Part shown: one piece after another, positions 1 through 8,532 of the stretch | Numbering within the stretch: position 1 is the stretch's first letter | Layout: each line of letters starts with the position of its first letter | Source of the DNA: Microbacterium capsulatum | GTDB taxonomy: Bacteria; Actinomycetota; Actinomycetes; Actinomycetales; Microbacteriaceae | Reading direction: 5' to 3' | Assembly (NCBI RefSeq): GCF_030865425.1 | Contig: NZ_JAVFCB010000003.1 | Location: 301,153 to 365,152, forward strand | DNA: 64,000 bases | Made by a program: the position numbers and the translations under genes | Notes under the pieces: generated by a model | Databases searched by the model: none | What the model was told of the DNA's origin: nothing | What the model saw: the letters and a program-made list of their open reading frames with translations, nothing else

Positions 1-107
1 CCCGCCGGGCCCGCGGGCCCCCCCCCGCCCACCGCCCGCCTGCAGGGGGGCGGGCCGCGACCAGCGAGCGAAGTGGAGGGGGACGTGGAGGAGGGCCGGG
101 TCACCAT
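1..107 (-). CDS. paaD: PaaD N-terminus (partial, runs off window edge)
   Basis: An ATG at 107 overlaps the last codons of paaC (ACATGGTGA) and opens a frame with no stop up to base 1. The expected next gene in a paaABCDE operon is paaD, the small Fe-S assembly-type protein needed to mature the epoxygenase. The visible residues are low-complexity (Pro, Gly, Arg) and do not show the conserved PaaD core, which would lie beyond the edge. The first 60 bases are almost pure G and C runs, so sequence quality here is doubtful. The assignment rests on gene order only. Confidence 0.35.
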   Translation of the reverse strand, partial: MVTRPSSTSPSTSLAGRGPPPCRRAVGGGGPAGPA

Positions 108-943
108 GTCGCCCCCGGGTGCTTGCGGGCGAGCACCTGCATCTCGGTGAGGAGGTGCCCGAGCGGCGTCGCGTGGGATCCGTGGCGTCCTCCGCCGCTC
201 GACGTCGAGACCGCCGGGATCTCCAGCTCGGCCTCGGCGAAGACCGCCTCGATCACGGCGTCGAAGCCCGGGCGCAGCGACGACGGGCGCACGGCCGCGT
301 CGCCGAGGCGGTCGATCAGCTCCTCGTCGCGGAACAGCTCGGCCGCGTAGGGCCAGACGTCGGTGAAGGCGCGGACGACCCGGCTGCGGGACTCGTCGGT
401 GCCGCCGGCGAGGCGCAGCGTCCACTGCACGGCGTGGTCGCGGTGGTAGTCGACCTCCTTGACCGCCTTCTCGGCGATCGCGGCGAAGGTCGGATCCGTG
501 CTCGCGCGCAGGGCCGAGTACAGCTCGAGCAGGTAGGTGCTCGCGATCAGCTGGCGCGCGATCGTCTGCGCGAAGTCGCCGTTGGGCTGCTCGAACAGCC
601 AGGCGCTGCGGAACTCCTCCTCGTCGCGGAAGTAGGCGAGGTCGTCCTCGGTGCGGCCGTCCCAGCTGCCGGCGTAGCGGAGGAAGGAGCGGGCGTGCCC
701 GAGCAGATCGAGCGCGATGTTGCCGAGCGCGATGTCCTCCTCGAGCTCGGGGGCGTAGGTGATCCACGCTCCGAGCTGCTGGGACAGGATCAGCGCGTCG
801 TCGCCGAGCCAGAGCGCGTACTCGGCGATGTCGGCGGACGCGGCGCGCTCCCCGGACCCGGCGAGCTCCGCGGCGAGCGCGAGCTCGGAGACCGAGACGT
901 CGCCGTGCGGGTCGACCGCACCATCGAGATCGTGGGCGCTCAC
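101..943 (-). CDS. paaC: 1,2-phenylacetyl-CoA epoxidase subunit PaaC
   Basis: About 280 residues, the usual size of PaaC, the structural ferritin-like subunit of the phenylacetyl-CoA epoxidase complex. The family end (EMQVLARKHPGATW) is intact, and stretches such as GNIALDLLGHAR and WTLRLAGGTDESR match the family. The start is a GTG at 943 that overlaps the paaB stop (GTGA), so translation is probably coupled. PaaC pairs with PaaA and lacks the metal site. It is the third gene of the leftward paaABCD operon. Confidence 0.93.
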   Translation of the reverse strand: MSAHDLDGAVDPHGDVSVSELALAAELAGSGERAASADIAEYALWLGDDALILSQQLGAWITYAPELEEDIALGNIALDLLGHARSFLRYAGSWDGRTEDDLAYFRDEEEFRSAWLFEQPNGDFAQTIARQLIASTYLLELYSALRASTDPTFAAIAEKAVKEVDYHRDHAVQWTLRLAGGTDESRSRVVRAFTDVWPYAAELFRDEELIDRLGDAAVRPSSLRPGFDAVIEAVFAEAELEIPAVSTSSGGGRHGSHATPLGHLLTEMQVLARKHPGATW

Positions 944-1245
944 AGGTGCGGCACCCCCTCCGACGCCGTGTAGTACACGGCGTGCCGGTAGTTCTTGCCC
1001 GCCGGGCTCTCGAAGAACGCGCCCTTGTCGTCGGGGTCGCTCGTGGTGATCGCGTCGGCCTCGACCACCCAGATCGAGGTGCCCTCGTTGCGCCGGGTGT
1101 AGAGATCGCGGGCGTTGCGGATCGCCATCGCGGCGTCGGGGGCGTGCAGGGATCCGACGTGCACGTGGCTGAGCCCGCGGTTCGCGCGGACGAAGACCTC
1201 GAACATCGGCCAGGTCTCCTCGGGGGATGCGCCGGGGGTGGTCAT
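940..1245 (-). CDS. paaB: 1,2-phenylacetyl-CoA epoxidase subunit PaaB
   Basis: A 101-residue protein matching PaaB, the small bridging subunit of the phenylacetyl-CoA epoxidase. The N-terminal WPMFEVFVRANRGLSHVHVG and the RNARDLYTRRNEGTSIWVV segment are typical of the family. The ATG at 1245 overlaps the paaA stop (TGATG on the minus strand) and the stop overlaps the GTG of paaC, so the three subunits are translationally coupled and likely made in equal amounts. Confidence 0.95.
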   Translation of the reverse strand: MTTPGASPEETWPMFEVFVRANRGLSHVHVGSLHAPDAAMAIRNARDLYTRRNEGTSIWVVEADAITTSDPDDKGAFFESPAGKNYRHAVYYTASEGVPHL

Positions 1246-2225
1246 CAGGCGGCCTTCCCTTCGCTCTGACGGAGGGCCTGCTTGCGGGCGTACTCGGCCG
1301 CGGCCTCGCGCACCCAGGCGCCCTCCTCGTGGGCGTCGCGGCGCCGCTGCAGGCGCTCCGCGTTGAGCGGGCCGTTGCCGCGGACGACCTCGAAGAAGTC
1401 CTCCCAGTCGATCTCGCCCATCTCGTACAGCCCGGTCTCCTCGTCGAAGCGGAGATCCGGATCCGGCAGGGTGATCCCGAGGATCTCGGCCTGCGGCACG
1501 AGCATCCCGACGAAGCGCTGACGCAGGTCGTCGTTCGAGAAGCGCTTGATCTTCCACTGCATCGACTGCGCCGAGTTCGGGGACTGGTCATCGGGCGGGC
1601 CGAACATCGCGAGCGCCGGCCAGTACCAGCGGTTCACGGCGTCCTGCGCCATCGCGCGCTGCTCCTCGGACCCCTGCATGAGGGTGAGCAGGATCTCGAA
1701 GCCCTGCCGCTGATGGAAGGACTCCTCCTTGCAGATCCGCACCATCGCCCGGCCGTACGGGCCGTAGGAGGCGCGGCACAGCGGCACCTGGTTGCAGATC
1801 GCGGCGCCGTCGACGAGCCAGCCGATCGCGCCCATGTCGGCCCAGGTGGGCGTGGGGTAGTTGAAGATCGACGAGTACTTCGCCTTGCCGTCGATGAGCT
1901 GCTGCATCATCTCGTCGCGGGTGATCCCGAGCGTCTGCGCGGCGGAGTACAAGTACAGGCCGTGCCCGGCCTCGTCCTGCACCTTCGCCATCAGGATCGC
2001 CTTGCGCTTCAGGCTCGGGGCGCGCGTGATCCAGTTGCCCTCGGGCTGCATCCCGATGATCTCGGAGTGGCCGTGCTGGGAGATCTGCCGGATCAGGGTC
2101 TTCCGGTACGCGTCCGGCATCCAGTCGCGGGGCTCGATGCGCTGCTCGTTCTCGATGAGGCCGTCGAACACGGCCTGGGCGTCGACGTCCGCGGTGAGCG
2201 ACATCGGTGCGGTTGGGACGGTCAT
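1245..2225 (-). CDS. paaA: 1,2-phenylacetyl-CoA epoxidase catalytic subunit PaaA
   Basis: A 326-residue ferritin-like diiron monooxygenase subunit that adds one oxygen atom across the aromatic ring of phenylacetyl-CoA. Carboxylate and histidine ligands are visible in the helices around [10 protein letters not shown] and [11 protein letters not shown], the two ExxH-type metal motifs. The N-terminal [17 protein letters not shown] region is typical. The ATG at 2225 has GGAGGAGT seven bases upstream. It is the first gene of the leftward operon and divergent from paaI, with a PaaR-like box in the shared promoter. Confidence 0.95.
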   Translation of the reverse strand: MTVPTAPMSLTADVDAQAVFDGLIENEQRIEPRDWMPDAYRKTLIRQISQHGHSEIIGMQPEGNWITRAPSLKRKAILMAKVQDEAGHGLYLYSAAQTLGITRDEMMQQLIDGKAKYSSIFNYPTPTWADMGAIGWLVDGAAICNQVPLCRASYGPYGRAMVRICKEESFHQRQGFEILLTLMQGSEEQRAMAQDAVNRWYWPALAMFGPPDDQSPNSAQSMQWKIKRFSNDDLRQRFVGMLVPQAEILGITLPDPDLRFDEETGLYEMGEIDWEDFFEVVRGNGPLNAERLQRRRDAHEEGAWVREAAAEYARKQALRQSEGKAA

Positions 2226-2249
2226 CCTCGACTCCTCCGTGAATTACCT

Positions 2250-2263
2250 ACCGTTCGTCCAGT
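2250..2263. promoter_or_regulatory. PaaR-like operator in the paaA/paaI divergent promoter
   Basis: ACCGTTCGTCCAGT, an imperfect palindrome, differs at only two positions from the box in front of paaR (9774-9787, ACCGATCGTTCAGT). A second partial copy, TACCGTTCG, starts at 2280, 31 bases on. An AT-rich patch (TTATTATG, 2263-2270) next to it gives -10-like hexamers on both strands. Confidence 0.6.
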
Positions 2264-2336
2264 TATTATGGCACACTCGTACCGTTCGCAGAAGAACGCC
2301 CGCTGGAACGGCGCTGCATCGCTCGAAGGAGAACCG

Positions 2337-2777
2337 ATGACCGACACCACCCCGGAGCTGCGGCCGATGCTGCAGCGCGATCGGGCCTCCGCCGCCCTCG
2401 GCATGCGGGTCGAGGTGGACGAGCCCGGCCGGGCCGTCGTCTCGATGCCCGTGCGCGAGGACATGACGAACGGGTTCGACATCACCCACGGCGGCATGGT
2501 CTTCACCCTCGCCGACACCACCTTCGCGATCGTCTGCAACGAGGACGAGCGGGTCACCGTCGCCGCCGGCGCCGACATCACGTTCCTGAAGTCCACCCGG
2601 GCGGGCCAGATCCTCACCGCGACCGGCGTACGCCGTGCGCGCAACGGCCGGACGGGCCTGTACGACATCACGGTGACCGATGAGACCGGCGACGTGGTCG
2701 CCGAGTTCCGCGGCCGTTCGATCACCACGAACCGCGCCGTTCCCGACGGCGCCGACGCCGAAGGAGACCCGTCATGA
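2337..2777 (+). CDS. paaI: hydroxyphenylacetyl-CoA thioesterase PaaI
   Basis: A 146-residue hot-dog thioesterase. The motif DITHGGMVFTLADTTFA carries the family His-Gly-Gly turn and the catalytic Asp on the hot-dog helix. PaaI hydrolyses dead-end ring-hydroxylated phenylacetyl-CoA thioesters and releases trapped CoA. The ATG at 2337 follows GAAGGAGA. The stop overlaps the paaK start (ATGA), so the two genes form one rightward unit divergent from the epoxidase operon. Confidence 0.9.
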   Translation: MTDTTPELRPMLQRDRASAALGMRVEVDEPGRAVVSMPVREDMTNGFDITHGGMVFTLADTTFAIVCNEDERVTVAAGADITFLKSTRAGQILTATGVRRARNGRTGLYDITVTDETGDVVAEFRGRSITTNRAVPDGADAEGDPS

Positions 2778-4048
2778 CCGATGCCGCCGAGGCGATGACC
2801 CGGGAACAGCTGCAGACTCTGCAGCTCGAGCGGCTGCAGTGGTCGGTGCACCACGCGTACGAGAACGTGCCCTTCTACCGGCTCGCGTTCCAGCGCGCCG
2901 GGGTGCATCCGGACGACGTGACGTCTCTGGCGGATATCGCCCGGCTGCCCTTCACGACGAAGAACGATCTGCGCGAGTATTACCCGTTCGGCATGTTCGC
3001 CGTGCCGATGACGGAGGTGCGCCGGATCCATGCCTCCTCCGGCACGACCGGGCGCCCCACGGTCGTCGGCTACACGCAGAGCGACCTGGACAACTGGGCC
3101 GACCTCATCGCCCGCTCGCTGCGCGCGGCGGGCGTGCAGCCCGGCTGGAAGGTGCACAACGCGTACGGCTACGGCCTGTTCACCGGCGGTCTCGGCGCGC
3201 ACGCCGGCATCGAGCGGCTCGGCGCGACCGTCATCCCGATGTCGGGCGGGCAGACCACCAAGCAGGTGCAGCTGATCCACGACTTCGAGCCCGATGCCAT
3301 CATGTGCACGCCCACGTACCTGCTCACGATCGCCGACGCCATGGAGGACGCCGGGATCGATCCGCGCTCCACGTCGCTCAAGGTCGGGATCCTCGGCGCC
3401 GAGCCGTGGACGAACGAGATGCGGCATCAGATCGAGCAGCGCCTGAACATCGACGCTGTCGACATCTACGGGCTCAGCGAGGTCATGGGCCCGGGCGTCG
3501 CGATGGAGAGCGCCGCCACGAAGGACGGCCCGCACATCTGGGAGGACCACTTCCTGCCCGAGATCATCGATCCCGAAACGGGCGAGCCGGTGCCCGACGG
3601 GGAGCCGGGCGAACTCGTGTTCACCACGCTCACGAAGCAGGCGTTCCCGGTGATCCGGTATCGCACCCGCGACCTCACCCGCCTGCTCCCCGGATCCGCG
3701 TACCCCGCGATGCGCCGGATGGAGAAGATCACCGGCCGCGATGACGACATGATCATCCTGCGCGGCGTGAACCTGTTCCCGACCCAGATCGAGGAGCTCG
3801 CCCTCGGGATCGAGCACCTCACGCCGCACTTCATCCTGGAGCTGACCCGGCAGGGCCACCTCGACTCGCTCACGGTGCGGATCGAGCGCCACCCCGACAT
3901 CGACGCGGAGACGTGCGCGGCCGCGGCGGACGTGCTGAAGCTGCGGATCAAGCAGTCGATCGGCACGTCGGTCGACGTGCGGATCGAGGAGCCCGGATCC
4001 CTCCCCCGCAGCGAGGGCAAGTACAAGCGCCTCTACGACCTGCGCTGA
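2774..4048 (+). CDS. paaK: phenylacetate-CoA ligase PaaK
   Basis: A 424-residue AMP-forming ligase that converts phenylacetate, ATP and CoA to phenylacetyl-CoA, the entry step. The adenylate motif HASSGTTGRPTVVGYT, YGLSEVMGPGV and the C-terminal RDDDMIILRGVNLFPTQIEE are typical of the PaaK group and distinguish it from FadD ligases. Its length is normal and the end (SEGKYKRLYDLR) is complete. It is coupled to paaI by an ATGA overlap. Palindromic repeats begin nine bases after the stop. Confidence 0.95.
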   Translation: MTDAAEAMTREQLQTLQLERLQWSVHHAYENVPFYRLAFQRAGVHPDDVTSLADIARLPFTTKNDLREYYPFGMFAVPMTEVRRIHASSGTTGRPTVVGYTQSDLDNWADLIARSLRAAGVQPGWKVHNAYGYGLFTGGLGAHAGIERLGATVIPMSGGQTTKQVQLIHDFEPDAIMCTPTYLLTIADAMEDAGIDPRSTSLKVGILGAEPWTNEMRHQIEQRLNIDAVDIYGLSEVMGPGVAMESAATKDGPHIWEDHFLPEIIDPETGEPVPDGEPGELVFTTLTKQAFPVIRYRTRDLTRLLPGSAYPAMRRMEKITGRDDDMIILRGVNLFPTQIEELALGIEHLTPHFILELTRQGHLDSLTVRIERHPDIDAETCAAAADVLKLRIKQSIGTSVDVRIEEPGSLPRSEGKYKRLYDLR

Positions 4049-4056
4049 CGTACCCC

Positions 4057-4161
4057 GGGGACGTTGAGCGAGCACGCGCAGCGAGCGAGACGAAACGACG
4101 GCGATCCGCGGGAAACCGCGTTTCGTCTCGGTCGGCTCCGCCGTCCTCGCTCAACGACCCC
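4057..4161. repeat. palindromic intergenic repeat, copy 1
   Basis: A 105-bp element starting GGGGACGTTGAGCGAG and ending CTCGCTCAACGACCCC, so its ends are inverted repeats. An inner pair GAGACGAAACG and CGTTTCGTCTC is also inverted. It is nearly identical to copies at 4185 and 4647 and related to copies at 14290 and 14461. It has no ORF of its own. Confidence 0.85.
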
Positions 4162-4184
4162 GAACAGGCGGAGCAGCCTCCATC

Positions 4185-4289
4185 GGGGACGTTGAGCGAG
4201 CACGCGCAGCGAGCGAGACGAAACGACGGCGATCCGCGGGAAACCGCGTTTCGTCTCGGTCGGCTCCGCCGGCCTCGCTCAACGACCCC
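4185..4289. repeat. palindromic intergenic repeat, copy 2
   Basis: A second 105-bp copy, almost base-for-base identical to copy 1, including the AACAGGCGGAGC tail that follows both. A lone right arm (CTCGCTCAACGACCCC, about 4306-4321) follows directly and supplies the last codons and stop of the GIY-YIG gene. Confidence 0.85.
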
Positions 4290-4310
4290 GAACAGGCGGA
4301 GCGGCCTCGC

Positions 4311-4610
4311 TCAACGACCCCGGGGAAGGCGACGGGTATTGACGCTCCAGCCGCGGATCGCGTCCAGCCCGCCCTCGATGAATGCGGCTCGCTTCGCGTG
4401 ACTCCAGCCCTGGATCCGCTTCTCCCACGCGAACGCCTCGTCGACGCGTTCGCACTCGACATGCCAGACCAATGCCACCGGCAACCGCCGGCGCGTGTAC
4501 GCCGCGCCTTCGCCCGCGGCATGCTGTTCCAACCGCCGATCGAGGTCGTTCGTGCTTCCGGCGTAGAACGTGCCGTCGTTGCATCTCAGGATGTACGCGT
4601 ATCCGGTCAT
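4311..4610 (-). CDS. GIY-YIG domain protein (YhbQ/UPF0213-like)
   Basis: A 99-residue single-domain GIY-YIG family protein. The N-terminus reads GYAYILRCNDGTFYAGSTNDLDRRLEQH, in which Y-x-Y-I-L and FYAGS are the family version of GIY-YIG, followed by the catalytic-type Arg region. Such small proteins are structure-specific nucleases or their relatives; the cellular role is unclear. The last residues PRGR and the stop are encoded by the arm of the neighbouring palindromic repeat, and the gene sits between repeat copies. This hints that a repeat inserted at its 3' end. Confidence 0.85.
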   Translation of the reverse strand: MTGYAYILRCNDGTFYAGSTNDLDRRLEQHAAGEGAAYTRRRLPVALVWHVECERVDEAFAWEKRIQGWSHAKRAAFIEGGLDAIRGWSVNTRRLPRGR

Positions 4611-4646
4611 CCGCCGAGGCTAGCGACGGCCTCCGACGCTCCCCCC

Positions 4647-4751
4647 GGGGTCGTTGAGCGAGCACGCGCAGCGAGCGAGACGAAACGACGGTGATCCGCG
4701 GGAAACCGCGTTTCGTCTCGGTCGGCTCCGCCGTCCTCGCTCAACGACCCC
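4647..4751. repeat. palindromic intergenic repeat, copy 3
   Basis: A third near-identical 105-bp copy. It begins GGGGTCGTTGAGCGAG, so here the two ends are perfect 16-bp inverted repeats. It lies just upstream of the GIY-YIG gene. Confidence 0.85.
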
Positions 4752-4827
4752 GAGGAGGGGGCCTGCGGCCGTCCTCGCTCAACGACCCCGAGGAGGGCAC
4801 CTGCGGCCGTCCTCGCTCAACGACCCC
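4752..4827. repeat. two tandem 38-bp repeat arms
   Basis: Two tandem 38-bp units (4752-4789 and 4790-4827), each GAGGAGG-rich then CTGCGGCCGTCCTCGC and TCAACGACCCC. They are reiterated right arms of the palindromic repeat and look like products of slippage or repeated partial insertion downstream of paaZ. Confidence 0.7.
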
Positions 4828-4871
4828 GAGAGGCCCCGTTCCCGGGCGGCGTTTTCCATCTCCGACGCGGA

Positions 4872-6926
4872 TCAGGCCGGGGCGAGCTCCTTCTCGACCA
4901 GCGTCAGCACGTCGTAGGTCGCGACGATCTCGTCGCGCTGGTTGTGGATCACCGCATCCCAGCGCACCTCGCCGTACTCGTCCGTCTCGCGCGGAGTGAT
5001 CTGCTTCGCGGTGAGGGTCACCCGGATCGAGTCGCCGGGCTTCACCGGGGTGACGAAGCGCAGGTTCTCCAGGCCGTAGTTCGCGAGCACGGGCCCCGGC
5101 TCGGGCGACACGAACAGGCCGGCCGCCCAGGACACGAGCAGGTAGCCGTGCGCCACGCGCCCGCCGAAGAACGGGTTGGCCTCGGCGGCCTCCTCGTCCA
5201 TGTGCGCGTAGAACGTGTCGCCGGTCGAGTACGCGAACGCCTCGATGTCCTCGAGCGACAGCTCGCGGAAGCCCGATTCGACCTGATCGCCGAGGCGCAG
5301 TTCGGCGAGCGATTTGCGGAACGGGTGCACGGCGCGGTCGGTGCCGGCGCCGGGGTGCCAGACGCCGGTGATCGCGGTGAGGATCTCGGGCGTGCCCTGG
5401 ATCGCGGTGCGCTGCATGAAGTGCATGACCGAGCGGATGCCGCCGAGCTCCTCGCCACCGCCGGCCCGGCCGGGACCGCCGTGCACGAGGTGCGGCACGG
5501 GCGAGCCGTGCCCGGTCGAGGTGCGCGCGTCGTCGCGGTTCAGGAACAGCACCCGGCCGTTGTACGCGGCGATGCGGGTGAGCAGCTCGGTCGCCACCTC
5601 GGGATCCTTCGTCGCGACGCTCGTGACGAGCGATCCGCCGCCGCGCCCGACGAGTTCGGCGGCCTCCTCGAGGGTCGAGTAGCCGAGCACGCTGGAGACC
5701 GGGCCGAACGCCTCGACCTCGTGCACGGCCGGGGCGGTCGTGTCGGCGAAACCGACGAGCATCGGGGCGACGAACGCGCCCTCCGGGGCGGGTCCCACGC
5801 TGCCGTCGGCGTGCACGACGGACGGCGCCTCGGCGGATCCCATCAGCAGCTCGCCGCCCGCGGCGCGCAGGGCCGCGACCTGGCGCAGCACCTCGTCGCG
5901 CTGCGCGGTGGAGACGAGCGGACCCATGGTGACGCCCTCGGCGTGCGGGTCGCCGATCACGACGCGCTCGGCGATCTTCGCCCGCAACGCGTCGACGAGC
6001 GGGCCGACCGAGTCGGCCGGCACGATCGCGCGCCGGATCGCCGTGCACTTCTGCCCGGCCTTGGTGGTCAGCTCGACCATGAGCTGCTTGACGTACGCGT
6101 CGAACTCCGGGGTGTCCGGCGTCGCGTCCGGGCCGAGCACCGAGGCGTTGATCGAGTCGGTCTCGCTCGTGAAGCGCACGCCGTCCGCGGTCTGCGCGCG
6201 CAGGCCCGCCGCCGTGGTGGCACTGCCCGTGAACGCGACCAGGTCGCCGAGGCGGAGCAGGTCGAAGATCCCGGGGAGGGATCCGCTCACGAGCTGGAGG
6301 GATCCGTCCGGCAGCAGACCGGAGTCGACGAGGATCCGCACCCACGCCTCCGCGATGTACGCGGTCGGGGTCGCGGGCTTGACGATCGACGGGACGCCGG
6401 CGAGGAACGCGGGTGCGAACTTCTCCAGTGCTCCCCACATCGGGAAGTTGAACGCGTTGATCTGCACGGCGACGCCGGGCAGGCGGGTGTACACGTGCCG
6501 GCCGAGGAAGGATCCGTCCTTCGAGAGCGGCTCGACGGGGCCGTCCAGGATCACGGTCGCGTTCGGCAGCTCGCGGCGGCCCTTCGAGGAGAACGTGAAC
6601 AGCACGCCGATGCCGCCGTCGACGTCGGAGTACGAGTCGCGGACCGTGGAGCCGGAGGACTTGGAGAGCTCGTACAGCTCCTCCTTGTGCTCGTTCAGCA
6701 CGGTCGCCATCTGCTTGAGCAGCATCGCCCTCTGATGGAACGTGAGCGCGCCGAGGCTGCGCTGGCCGACCGTGCGGGCGTAGTCGACCGCGCCGGCGAG
6801 GTCGATCCCCGCGGAATCGACGCGCACGATCTCGGCGCCGGTGGACGCGTCGCGGACGATCGTGCCGCCCTCCGACGCAGAGGTCCACCACGATCCCTGC
6901 AAGTAGCTGGGCAGCAGTCCGGTCAT
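4872..6926 (-). CDS. paaZ: bifunctional oxepin-CoA hydrolase / 3-oxo-5,6-dehydrosuberyl-CoA semialdehyde dehydrogenase PaaZ
   Basis: A 684-residue fusion: an aldehyde dehydrogenase domain over about the first 530 residues (cysteine in KAGQKCTAIRRAIV, FTGSATTA) and a MaoC-type R-hydratase domain in the last 150 (ESGFRELSLEDIEAFAYSTG). It opens the oxepin ring and oxidises the resulting aldehyde. The ATG at 6926 has GGAG nine bases upstream; the ATG at 6941 lies inside paaH and lacks a good site. The gene starts two bases after the paaH stop. It is the last gene of the paaJ-F-H-Z operon. Confidence 0.94.
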   Translation of the reverse strand: MTGLLPSYLQGSWWTSASEGGTIVRDASTGAEIVRVDSAGIDLAGAVDYARTVGQRSLGALTFHQRAMLLKQMATVLNEHKEELYELSKSSGSTVRDSYSDVDGGIGVLFTFSSKGRRELPNATVILDGPVEPLSKDGSFLGRHVYTRLPGVAVQINAFNFPMWGALEKFAPAFLAGVPSIVKPATPTAYIAEAWVRILVDSGLLPDGSLQLVSGSLPGIFDLLRLGDLVAFTGSATTAAGLRAQTADGVRFTSETDSINASVLGPDATPDTPEFDAYVKQLMVELTTKAGQKCTAIRRAIVPADSVGPLVDALRAKIAERVVIGDPHAEGVTMGPLVSTAQRDEVLRQVAALRAAGGELLMGSAEAPSVVHADGSVGPAPEGAFVAPMLVGFADTTAPAVHEVEAFGPVSSVLGYSTLEEAAELVGRGGGSLVTSVATKDPEVATELLTRIAAYNGRVLFLNRDDARTSTGHGSPVPHLVHGGPGRAGGGEELGGIRSVMHFMQRTAIQGTPEILTAITGVWHPGAGTDRAVHPFRKSLAELRLGDQVESGFRELSLEDIEAFAYSTGDTFYAHMDEEAAEANPFFGGRVAHGYLLVSWAAGLFVSPEPGPVLANYGLENLRFVTPVKPGDSIRVTLTAKQITPRETDEYGEVRWDAVIHNQRDEIVATYDVLTLVEKELAPA

Positions 6927-6928
6927 GG

Positions 6929-7792
6929 TCACTCGCTCCATTCGTAGAATCCGCGGCCGGTCTTGCGGCCCAGGTGTCCGTCCGCGACCATGTCGCGCAG
7001 CAGCTGCGGCGGCGCGAACCGGTCGCCGAGCTTGGCGTGCAGCTCCTCGGCGATTCCGAGCCGCACGTCGAGGCCGACGATGTCGGTCGTCCGCAGCGGC
7101 CCGGTGGGGTGCCGATAGCCGAGCTCCATCGCCGCGTCGATGTCGGCGGCCGTCGCGACGCCCTCCTCGAGCATCCGGATCGCCTCGAGCGCGATCGCGA
7201 CGCCGAGCCGGCTCGACGCGAAGCCGGGGGCGTCGGCGACGACGACCGCGGTCTTGCCGAGCGCCTCGACCCAGCCCCGGGCGTCGTCCACGAGTTCCTG
7301 CTCGGTGGCGGCACCCACGACGACCTCGACGAGCGAGGACGCCGGCACGGGGTTGAAGAAGTGCAGGCCGAGGAAGCGCTGCGGCCGGTCGAGCGACGCG
7401 GCGAGGTCGTCGATCGAGATCGAGGACGTGTTCGACGCGACCGCGGCGCCGGGCGCGGCCGCCTCGATCCGGCGCAGGCTGTCGACCTTGAGCGCGCGGT
7501 CCTCGGGGACGGCCTCGACGACGAGGTCGCGGTCCGCGAAGAGGGCGGTGTCGGCGCCGGTGGAGAGCAGGGCCTCCAGCTCGTCGAACGTCTGGTCCGT
7601 GCTGCCCCGCTCGACCGAGCGGCGCAGGCTCTCCCTGATGCGCTCGCCCGCGGCGGCCGCGGTGGGCTCGTCGCGCTCGACCACGACGACCTGGGACCCG
7701 GCGAGCAGGAAGGCGTGTGCGATGCCCGCGCCCATCCGTCCGCCGCCGAGCACGCCGACGCGCTCGGGCGCCAGCAGGTTCCGTCCGCTCAT
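6929..7792 (-). CDS. paaH: 3-hydroxyadipyl-CoA dehydrogenase PaaH
   Basis: A 287-residue NAD-dependent 3-hydroxyacyl-CoA dehydrogenase. The Rossmann motif VGVLGGGRMGAGIA is at the N-terminus, the catalytic His lies in LGLHFFNPVP, and the C-terminal domain shows GYRHPTGPLRTTDIVGLDVR. In this operon it oxidises 3-hydroxyadipyl-CoA to 3-oxoadipyl-CoA. The start overlaps the stop of paaF (ATGA). Confidence 0.9.
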   Translation of the reverse strand: MSGRNLLAPERVGVLGGGRMGAGIAHAFLLAGSQVVVVERDEPTAAAAGERIRESLRRSVERGSTDQTFDELEALLSTGADTALFADRDLVVEAVPEDRALKVDSLRRIEAAAPGAAVASNTSSISIDDLAASLDRPQRFLGLHFFNPVPASSLVEVVVGAATEQELVDDARGWVEALGKTAVVVADAPGFASSRLGVAIALEAIRMLEEGVATAADIDAAMELGYRHPTGPLRTTDIVGLDVRLGIAEELHAKLGDRFAPPQLLRDMVADGHLGRKTGRGFYEWSE

Positions 7793-8529
7793 CGGCGGTT
7801 CCTCCGATCCAGGAAGGCGGTCATCCGCCGGTGCTTCTCCGGGCTCTCGAACAGCTCGGCCTGCAGCTCCAGCTCGATGTCGGGGTGCCGGTCGGCCGCG
7901 GCGAGCAGCGCGGTCTTGGTGTGCCGGGTGGCGAGCGGGTCGTTCGCGGCGATGCGGTCGGCGATCGCGTGCGCCGCGGCGAGCAGGTCCTCGGACTCGT
8001 GCAGGGACGACAGCAGCCCCCAGGCGAGCGCCTCGTCCGCGGTCAGCTGGCGCCCGGTGAGCAGGAGCTCGGCCGCGCGGGCCTCGCCGACGATCTGCGG
8101 CAGGCGCCAGGTCGCGCCGGCCGCGGCGATGATGCCGAGGCCGGTCTCGGGGTTGCCGATCCGGGTCGACGGGGTGCCGATGCGGATGTCGGCGGCGTAG
8201 GCGAGCTCGGCGCCGCCGCCGAGCGCGTAGCCGTCGATCGCGGCGATCACCGGCATCGGCAGCTGCCTGATGCGCCGGAACGCCATGGTGTTGATGCCGC
8301 GGCGGGCGTCCTGCGCCCGCCGGTCGCGGAGCTGGGCGATGTCGGCGCCCGAGGCGAAGACGCCTCCGGATCCGGCGATGATGAGGATCCGCGGGTGCTC
8401 CTCGAGTTCGGTGCACAGCGCGTGCAGCTCGTCGATCATCGCCTGGTCGATCGCGTTGCGCGTCTCGGGGCGGTCGAGGATCGCGGTCACGTGCGCCTCG
8501 GTCCGCTCGATGCGGAGGATCTCAGCCAT
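7789..8529 (-). CDS. paaF: enoyl-CoA hydratase, PaaF-like
   Basis: A 246-residue crotonase-fold protein. The oxyanion-hole segment is ASGADIAQL. Both hydratase glutamates are present: one in GGGAELAYAAD and one in GNPETGLGIIAAAGATWRL. This favours a true 2,3-dehydroadipyl-CoA hydratase (PaaF) over the ring isomerase PaaG, which lacks those residues. It is the only crotonase in the paa cluster; a PaaG-like protein is encoded far away at 57533-58288. It overlaps paaH by ATGA. Confidence 0.82.
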   Translation of the reverse strand: MAEILRIERTEAHVTAILDRPETRNAIDQAMIDELHALCTELEEHPRILIIAGSGGVFASGADIAQLRDRRAQDARRGINTMAFRRIRQLPMPVIAAIDGYALGGGAELAYAADIRIGTPSTRIGNPETGLGIIAAAGATWRLPQIVGEARAAELLLTGRQLTADEALAWGLLSSLHESEDLLAAAHAIADRIAANDPLATRHTKTALLAAADRHPDIELELQAELFESPEKHRRMTAFLDRRNRR

Positions 8530-8532
8530 GGT

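Noticed and set aside
4057..4827. A CRISPR array or insertion sequence
   Set aside because: The repeats are long, palindromic, irregularly spaced and lack unique spacers; there is no transposase gene or target duplication that I can see.
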